From: an uncultured Bacteroidales bacterium
Lineage (GTDB): Bacteria > Bacteroidota > Bacteroidia > Bacteroidales > F082
DNA length: 7,310 nt
NCBI GenBank assembly: GCA_937906455.1
Contig: CALCYT010000030.1
Span: forward strand, 1-7,310
Direction of reading: 5' to 3'
Positions 5,666 to 7,310 of the stretch are shown here, one piece after another (position 1 is the stretch's first letter; every line of letters starts with the position of its first letter). Position numbers and translations under genes: made by a program. The notes beneath the pieces were generated by a model that did no database searches, was not told the DNA's origin, and saw only the letters and a list, made by a program, of their open reading frames with translations.

Positions 5666-6401
5666 ATTGGATAAACGAAGGAGTAAATGAGTATTACGAA
5701 TGGCTGAAGCAGCGCCATTCGTTCAGCAGGATGATATTACCGGTTGGAGTGTCATCTCAACCCCTTTTGTCGGTATGTTCAATGACACCATTGACATTTT
5801 TGTCAGAAAACTACCCGATGGGAAAGTGACGTTATCCGATGATGGCAATACTCTTGCCAATCTTGAGTTAGTAGGAGTCCCATTCAAGACATCCGCTGGT
5901 CGTAAGGATATTTCAGACCGCATTAAGCTCAACTAAGGTGTTGTTATAACTCGCGAAGCAGAGCTTACCAAAACAGTCGATAAGTCAGAATTCGTACAGG
6001 CAAAACACGATATGTTGCGTGCCATGCTTGAACTTTCCGATATGATTAACCTGTCCACACATCGTGTGAATTCACTGTTTCGCGATGATGTTAAGAATCT
6101 GTTCCATCAGCAGAGGTTGAACGTCACTCCAGGCTTTATCGTTTTCGGACGTTCAGGAATACGTTTCACTTTCGACTATCTGATAGCTAAACCAGAGACA
6201 GAAATCGTGATACAGACATTCAACCATCTGGATCGTCCTAATTTGGCCACCTTCCTTTTCGGAGTTGATGAGGTGAAGGCTGTGCGCGAGCAGATTTCCG
6301 AGAAGGCATTTCAGCCGGTTGCTTTGGTGAATGATGAAGACACAAAGGTACGTGGCGAGTTTTTGGAAGCATTCATTGACGATTCATTAACGGTTAATTA
6401 A
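5662..6401 (+). pseudogene. DUF1828/DUF1829-type gene with a frameshift and a nonsense codon
   Basis: ATG 5662 starts MNWINEGVNEYYEWLKQR. Near 5715-5722 the meaningful frame changes by a one-base loss (or two-base gain) to QQDDITGWSVISTPF, NDTIDIFVRKLPDGKVTLSD and DGNTLANLELVGVPF. This is the DUF1828 pattern of W..I.TPF, D.I.IFV, LSDDG and L...G. At 5934-5936 a TAA replaces what is probably a Tyr codon (N-Y-G in relatives). The same frame then stays open to TAA 6399-6401 through AKHDMLRAMLELSDM and the DUF1829-like part (GFIVFGRSGIRFTFDYLI, ETEIVIQTFNHLDR). Total length is about 246 codons, near full size, so inactivation looks recent. Function of the family is unknown. Two shorter products (from 5700 or 6012) are possible but unlikely. 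Confidence 0.75.
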
Positions 6402-6424
6402 AGGCAATTCATGTTGCCGTAAGT

Positions 6425-6451
6425 GTTTCTGTGCTATCCGTGGTTTCTGTG
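6425..6451 (+). repeat. Short repeat GTTTCTGTG, two copies
   Basis: GTTTCTGTG occurs at 6425-6433 and 6443-6451, 18 bp apart, with the half-copy ATCCGTG between. A related pair stands at 5110-5130, on the other side of the decayed genes. Confidence 0.6.
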
Positions 6452-6461
6452 TTACACTGAT

Positions 6462-6505
6462 ACTCCTTTGATGCTCCTTTGATGCTCCTTTGATGCTCCT
6501 TTGAT
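6462..6505 (+). repeat. 11-bp tandem repeat GCTCCTTTGAT x4
   Basis: Four uninterrupted 11-mers; the first has A instead of G at its first base and the other three are identical. Diverged units of the same repeat lie at 4951-4983. Confidence 0.93.
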
Positions 6506-6521
6506 GGGCCGATACCCCTCA

Positions 6522-6553
6522 CCCCTTCGGGGAGCTCCCCTAAACAGGGGAGC
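6522..6553 (+). repeat. Paired palindromes, probable dispersed intergenic element
   Basis: Two adjacent hairpins are present: CCCC-TTC-GGGG (6522-6532) and GCTCCCC-TAAACA-GGGGAGC (6534-6553). No T tract follows on the + strand, so this is not a standard terminator. The twin-palindrome form resembles REP/BIME-like repeats and the CCCCTCACCCC-type intergenic sequences of Bacteroidetes. Confidence 0.65.
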
Positions 6554-6563
6554 AGTTTAAAAA

Positions 6564-6635
6564 AACGATAACGCTAACGAAAACGATAACGATAACGCTA
6601 ACGAAAACGATAACGAAAACAGAAACGATAACGAA
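6564..6635 (+). repeat. Hexamer tandem repeat AACGNN x12
   Basis: Twelve hexamers run without a break: AACGAT (five), AACGAA (four), AACGCT (two) and one AACAGA. A 24-bp higher-order unit (AACGAT, AACGCT, AACGAA, AACGAT) is duplicated exactly at 6564-6587 and 6588-6611. The tract ends 16 bp before the aminotransferase ATG, so unit number would change the spacing between that start and any upstream promoter. No clear -7 box is visible between 6402 and 6651. Confidence 0.95.
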
Positions 6636-6651
6636 TAAACGATATAAAGCA

Positions 6652-7310
6652 ATGGAAAAACGTAAGGATAGAATCTATCTTTGTCTGGCTCACATGAGCG
6701 AGGCGGGAGTGGAACAGAAGTACATCCAGGAGGCGTTCGATACGAACTGGGTGGTGCCGCTGGGGCCGAATGTGAACGGGTTTGAACACGACCTCGAAGC
6801 GTTCGTGAACGGTTTCAAGATTCAAGATTCAGGATTCAAGATTCAGGATTCAGGATTCAAGATTCAGGATTCAGGATTCAAGATTCAAGATTCAAGACCT
6901 GAAACCTGGAACCTGAAACCTGAAACCCTCAGCAAGCGCGTGGTGGCGCTTAGTTCGGGGACGGCGGCGGTGCATCTGGCGCTGATTGCGTGCGGCGTGG
7001 GGCCGGGCGACGAGGTGTGCGTGCAGAGCTTCACCTTCTGCGCCTCCAGCCATCCCATCACCTACTTAGGGGCAACGCCCGTGTTCATCGACTCCGAGAA
7101 GGACACGTGGAACATGGATCCGGAGCTGTTGGAGGCGGCCATCAAGGACCGTATCGCCAAGACGGGGAAGAAGCCCAAGGCCATTGTGCCGGTGGCCCTG
7201 TATGGTATGCCGTACCGCATTGACCGCATCATGGAGATAGCCGACAGGTACGGGATTCCCGTGGTGGAGGATGCCGCAGAAGGGTTTGGCAGCCGCTTCA
7301 ACGGGCAGGT
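6652..7310 (+). CDS. DegT/DnrJ/EryC1/StrS-family sugar aminotransferase (partial), with internal heptamer insertion
   Basis: This is an open frame of 219 codons running off the window end. It is a PLP-dependent nucleotide-sugar aminotransferase (fold type I), which would convert a 4-keto-6-deoxy sugar nucleotide to the amino sugar for polysaccharide. Motifs are RIYLCLAHMSEAG, AFDTNWVVPLGPNVNGFEHD, ALSSGTAAVHLAL (PLP-phosphate loop, Ser101-Thr104), GDEVCVQSFTFCASSHPITY, PVFIDSEKDTWNMDP, PVALYGMPYRID and VVEDAAEGFGSRF (the PLP-ring aspartate). The catalytic lysine lies beyond the edge. Start ATG 6652 fits the family N-terminus. Residues 55-92 (FKIQDSG repeated, then RPETWNLKPET) come from a heptamer repeat placed between helix FEHDLEAFVNG and strand KRVVALSSG, where relatives have a short loop. 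It resembles EpsN/PglE-type enzymes; the exact substrate cannot be told. Confidence 0.93.
   Translation, partial: MEKRKDRIYLCLAHMSEAGVEQKYIQEAFDTNWVVPLGPNVNGFEHDLEAFVNGFKIQDSGFKIQDSGFKIQDSGFKIQDSRPETWNLKPETLSKRVVALSSGTAAVHLALIACGVGPGDEVCVQSFTFCASSHPITYLGATPVFIDSEKDTWNMDPELLEAAIKDRIAKTGKKPKAIVPVALYGMPYRIDRIMEIADRYGIPVVEDAAEGFGSRFNGQ
6814..6925 (+). repeat. Intragenic heptamer tract: TTCARGA x12 then CCTGRAA x4
   Basis: Twelve contiguous heptamers TTCAAGA/TTCAGGA (6814-6897) also group as four 21-bp units encoding FKIQDS(G/R). They are followed directly by four heptamers CCTGAAA/CCTGGAA (6898-6925). With the two bases that follow (6926-6927), the inserted DNA is 114 bp, or 38 codons, and keeps the aminotransferase frame. 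TTCARGA contains no stop in any of the three forward phases. Since 7 is not a multiple of 3, gain or loss of single units shifts the downstream frame. Confidence 0.96.

Noticed and set aside
5934..5936. Stop-codon readthrough or reassignment of TAA in the DUF1828-type gene
   Set aside because: TAA is used as a normal stop by ugd, rfbA and rubrerythrin here, and the same gene also has a frameshift, so decay is the simpler reading.
6990..7223. Alternative-frame 77-codon open frame within the aminotransferase
   Set aside because: It is a GC-rich shadow; the aminotransferase frame carries the continuous family motifs through this stretch.

Overview
The window looks like the start of a surface-polysaccharide (capsule or O-antigen) biosynthesis locus from a member of the Bacteroidales. 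The evidence is a NusG-like regulator of the UpxY type as the first gene, an upstream promoter matching the Bacteroides -33/-7 consensus (TTTG, then TAnnTTTG), weak or absent Shine-Dalgarno sequences with A-rich leaders, and protein sequences typical of that order. I cannot name a genus from sequence alone. All genes are on the + strand.

Layout. Positions 1-73 hold a tRNA-Gln(CTG), followed by a strong intrinsic terminator. A promoter (128-161) and an untranslated leader of about 150 nt lead into the upxY-like gene (320-874). A small AT-rich gene for a four-helix-bundle (S23/IVS-type) protein follows (963-1325), flanked by two octamer-repeat tracts that are complementary to each other. Next come ugd (UDP-glucose 6-dehydrogenase, 1492-2790) and, overlapping it by one base, rfbA/rmlA (glucose-1-phosphate thymidylyltransferase, 2790-3698). 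A third octamer tract separates these from a rubrerythrin gene (3811-4350).

From 4359 to 6401 the DNA is a block of decayed genes. These are a second, different UGD-type dehydrogenase with an internal deletion and frameshift, a Bro-N/antirepressor-like gene reduced to a few short segments, an unidentified small remnant, and a DUF1828/DUF1829-type gene carrying one frameshift and one nonsense codon. The interval 6402-6651 contains no gene and is made of repeats. At 6652 an aminotransferase of the DegT/DnrJ/EryC1/StrS family begins and runs off the window end.

How the genes fit together. UpxY would let transcription pass through the leader into the operon. Ugd would supply UDP-glucuronate, RfbA dTDP-glucose for deoxysugars, and the aminotransferase an amino-deoxysugar nucleotide. 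Rubrerythrin (peroxide defence) is not an obvious polysaccharide gene.

The most striking feature is the density of short tandem repeats of several periods (6, 7, 8 and 11 bp) abutting gene ends. One 16-copy heptamer tract lies inside the aminotransferase coding sequence. It is open in the gene's frame, but a one-unit gain or loss would put a stop codon just downstream, as expected of a phase-variable switch.
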